Source of the DNA: Azolla pinnata
Lineage: Eukaryota; Streptophyta; Polypodiopsida; Salviniales; Salviniaceae
Length of the DNA stretch: 21,400 nucleotides
Assembly: GCA_037176905.1 (NCBI GenBank)
Contig: JBBBWG010006247.1
Span: 5,457-26,856, forward strand
Reading direction: 5' to 3'
Shown: piece by piece, positions 20,016 through 21,400 of the stretch
Layout of the letters: each line of letters opens with the position of its first letter
Numbering within the stretch: the first letter of the stretch is position 1
Position numbers and translations under genes: made by a program
Notes under the pieces: model-generated
What the model saw: only the letters and a program-made list of their open reading frames with translations
The model's database searches: none
What the model was told of the DNA's origin: nothing

Positions 20016-21258
20016 GTTGTCAATATTCTTCGAGTTGCCGTATTGGGAGGACCTCAAAATCAACCACTTACTAGACCCAATGCACATCTTCAAGAATGTG
20101 ACAACGACAGTGTGGGAGCACCTGATGGGCATTCGAGACTCAATGGCTATTCGGATGGATTTGCAGTGTTGCGGGAAGATCCCCAGTGCATGGCCGGTGG
20201 AGCACAAAAATGGACAAGTGATATTACCGAGGGCTCCGTGGCCCTTGACGAGATCAGAGATGCGAGATGTAAAGGAGATGATCACCACGGTTAGAACCCC
20301 AACCGGGTATATGTGATGTAAATAAAGACGTAAAGGGGTGGAGCAACTCGTGGGTTTGAAGTCCCATGATTGGCATAAGATGTTACAGGTATGTAATTGG
20401 ATATGTAGATGCAGTTATCTCGAAATTTTTCATCAGTTCAAATTTGATAACCCAGCTACTAATATTTGACAATTTCTATTTTTTTGATAGTTCATTTTGC
20501 CGATTAGCGTCTCAAGAATAGGCGCGCTTGTCCGGTTTGTAAGCGCGAAAGAGGTGGACCCGACAAGTCTAGAGACGGCCCAAGTACAAGCAGTAGAGGC
20601 AGTTTGTCTTCTTGAGGATACCTTTCCGCGATCAATTCTCACTAGTCAGGTGCATCTGCTAGTTCACATTATCCAGGATATGGCGATATGCGGCCCAGTC
20701 TCCAGCAGATGGATATTTTTCTTGGAGCATTTCATGAAAATGTTGAAGGATTTTGTGAGACAGAATGCGTGGCCAGAAGGTAGCATGAGCGAAGGGTGGT
20801 TGATCTAGGAAGGCATAGTGTTCATCTCATAGTATCTACACCAGGCAGATTTATCGTTGCCCCACCCCTTTTCCATTCAACATTCGCTATCGGCGATGGA
20901 CGTGAGAGAAGAATATGGTCCGATTGTCAATCCACAAGGGATGGGCCGCAGTGTCAATTTAGGGCGGGAGCTTCGTGCGAAGATGAACAGCTTCTGTATC
21001 CTGAACACGCCGGTTATGAGACCTTGGGTAGACAGGTACAATGCAGTTCGGGTTCCTATCGAGAGTGAGTGTGCCCAGATCCGACGTGAGGTTGGTCGAC
21101 GTGTACCACTACCGAGCGATATCATAGAGGTTTCGCCCTTAATCATAGCTGAATGGGTGCATGCAGAGATGGACAAATTGGATCAGTCCGAGCATCGTGC
21201 AGTTACTATGCAAGATGCATGGGAATATGCGCACGGATGCAGTCCTACGGTACACTAA
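20016..21258 (+). pseudogene. CACTA transposase (Transposase_21 with DUF4218-like region), element B
   Basis: After a TGTGTGCAG acceptor, the frame reads LSIFFELPYWEDLK, NHLLDPMHIFKNV, VWEHLMGIRDS, APWPLTRSEMRDV and RTPTGYM. A frameshifted bridge (20,318-20,350) leads to LVGLKSHDWHKMLQ, ending at a GTATGT donor (20389). After a TTGATAG acceptor (20490), one frame runs 20491-21258. It contains FILPISVSRIGALVRFV, QAVEAVCLLEDTFPRSI, VHLLVHIIQD, CGPVSSRWIFFLEHFMKMLK, RPEGS-like WPEGSMSEGWL, YLHQ and MNSFCILNTPV. The order matches the C-terminal half of plant En/Spm transposases including DUF4218. That frame is broken only by TAG at 20806-20808 and 20830-20832. N-terminal exons are not seen. A GT at 21250 inside the last codons could be a donor, so the gene may continue past the window. 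Confidence 0.82.
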
Positions 21259-21400
21259 ACCCTAACCTAATACCGAACTTAGGGTTAATACTAAAAATGC
21301 TCTCATGTCTAAAATAGATCATTTTATTAATGTTGCAATGCACTTATTATAATGCAATTTGGTGGGACGGCACGCATTACTGCACCGAAGCAATTGATCG
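21259..21400. other. Right edge of window, probable intron or tail of element B
   Basis: AT-rich sequence starting with CTAAACCCTAACC. No right-hand CACTA terminus (CCTTGTAGTG) is present. It may be an intron of the transposase gene. Confidence 0.35.

Larger units (their letters stand above)
16707..21400 (+). mobile_element. CACTA (En/Spm-like) element B, left end to window edge
   Basis: The element starts with CACTACAAGGTA at 16710, preceded by TTA (16707-16709), a candidate 3-bp target-site copy. Its parts in order are subterminal GCCGCG repeats, a minus-strand Transposase_24-like gene, a telomere-like minisatellite, a small GCCGCG array, and a plus-strand transposase. It is inserted in the older transposase of element A. 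The right terminus and second TTA lie outside the window, so the full length and the duplication cannot be confirmed. Everything to the window edge is assumed to belong to one element. Confidence 0.6.

Overview
The window is nuclear DNA from a seed plant, most likely an angiosperm. It holds one multi-exon gene with many short GT-AG introns, decayed CACTA (En/Spm) transposons, and TTTAGGG (Arabidopsis-type telomere) motifs. There is no bacterial, organellar or viral gene layout. The species cannot be named from the sequence.

Left half (about 300-10,820, + strand). This is one complete gene for a La-related protein 1 (LARP1). I join 15 coding exons from an ATG at 741 to a TGA at 10,617-10,619. 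The joined length is 3,213 nt (1,070 residues), and every exon phase closes. The protein has an S/P/A-rich N-terminus, a La motif (about residues 392-476), the conserved linker motifs MDEELE and NLIIVTQ, and a C-terminal DM15 cap-binding region (about 876-1024). One intron appears to use a GC donor. The leader carries a CT microsatellite, RY (CATGCA) motifs, a CAT/CAC repeat and overlapping upstream ATGs. Long introns (1.3 and 2.8 kb) hold T-rich sequence and decayed tandem duplications.

Middle (about 10,820-15,200). AT-rich intergenic sequence with no convincing gene. It contains an isolated TATA box with a heat-shock-element-like motif nearby, two degraded repeat blocks and one perfect hairpin.

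Right part (about 15,200-21,400). Nested CACTA-family transposons. An older element (A) leaves a minus-strand Transposase_24-like remnant and a frameshifted plus-strand transposase (Transposase_21 type). Its transposase is cut at the GLKTHDY motif by the left end of a younger element (B), which begins CACTACAAGG at 16,710 after a possible TTA target site. B then carries about 670 bp of TTTGCCGCG-type subterminal repeats, a minus-strand Transposase_24-like gene, and about 0.8 kb of minisatellite with roughly 33 TTTAGGG motifs. After these come a second small GCCGCG array and a plus-strand transposase with a DUF4218-like region that runs to the right edge. B's right end is not in the window. B's two transposon genes are divergent, with the telomere-like minisatellite between them. 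That arrangement is the most unusual thing here. Both B genes carry stop codons that could each come from a single C-to-T change.
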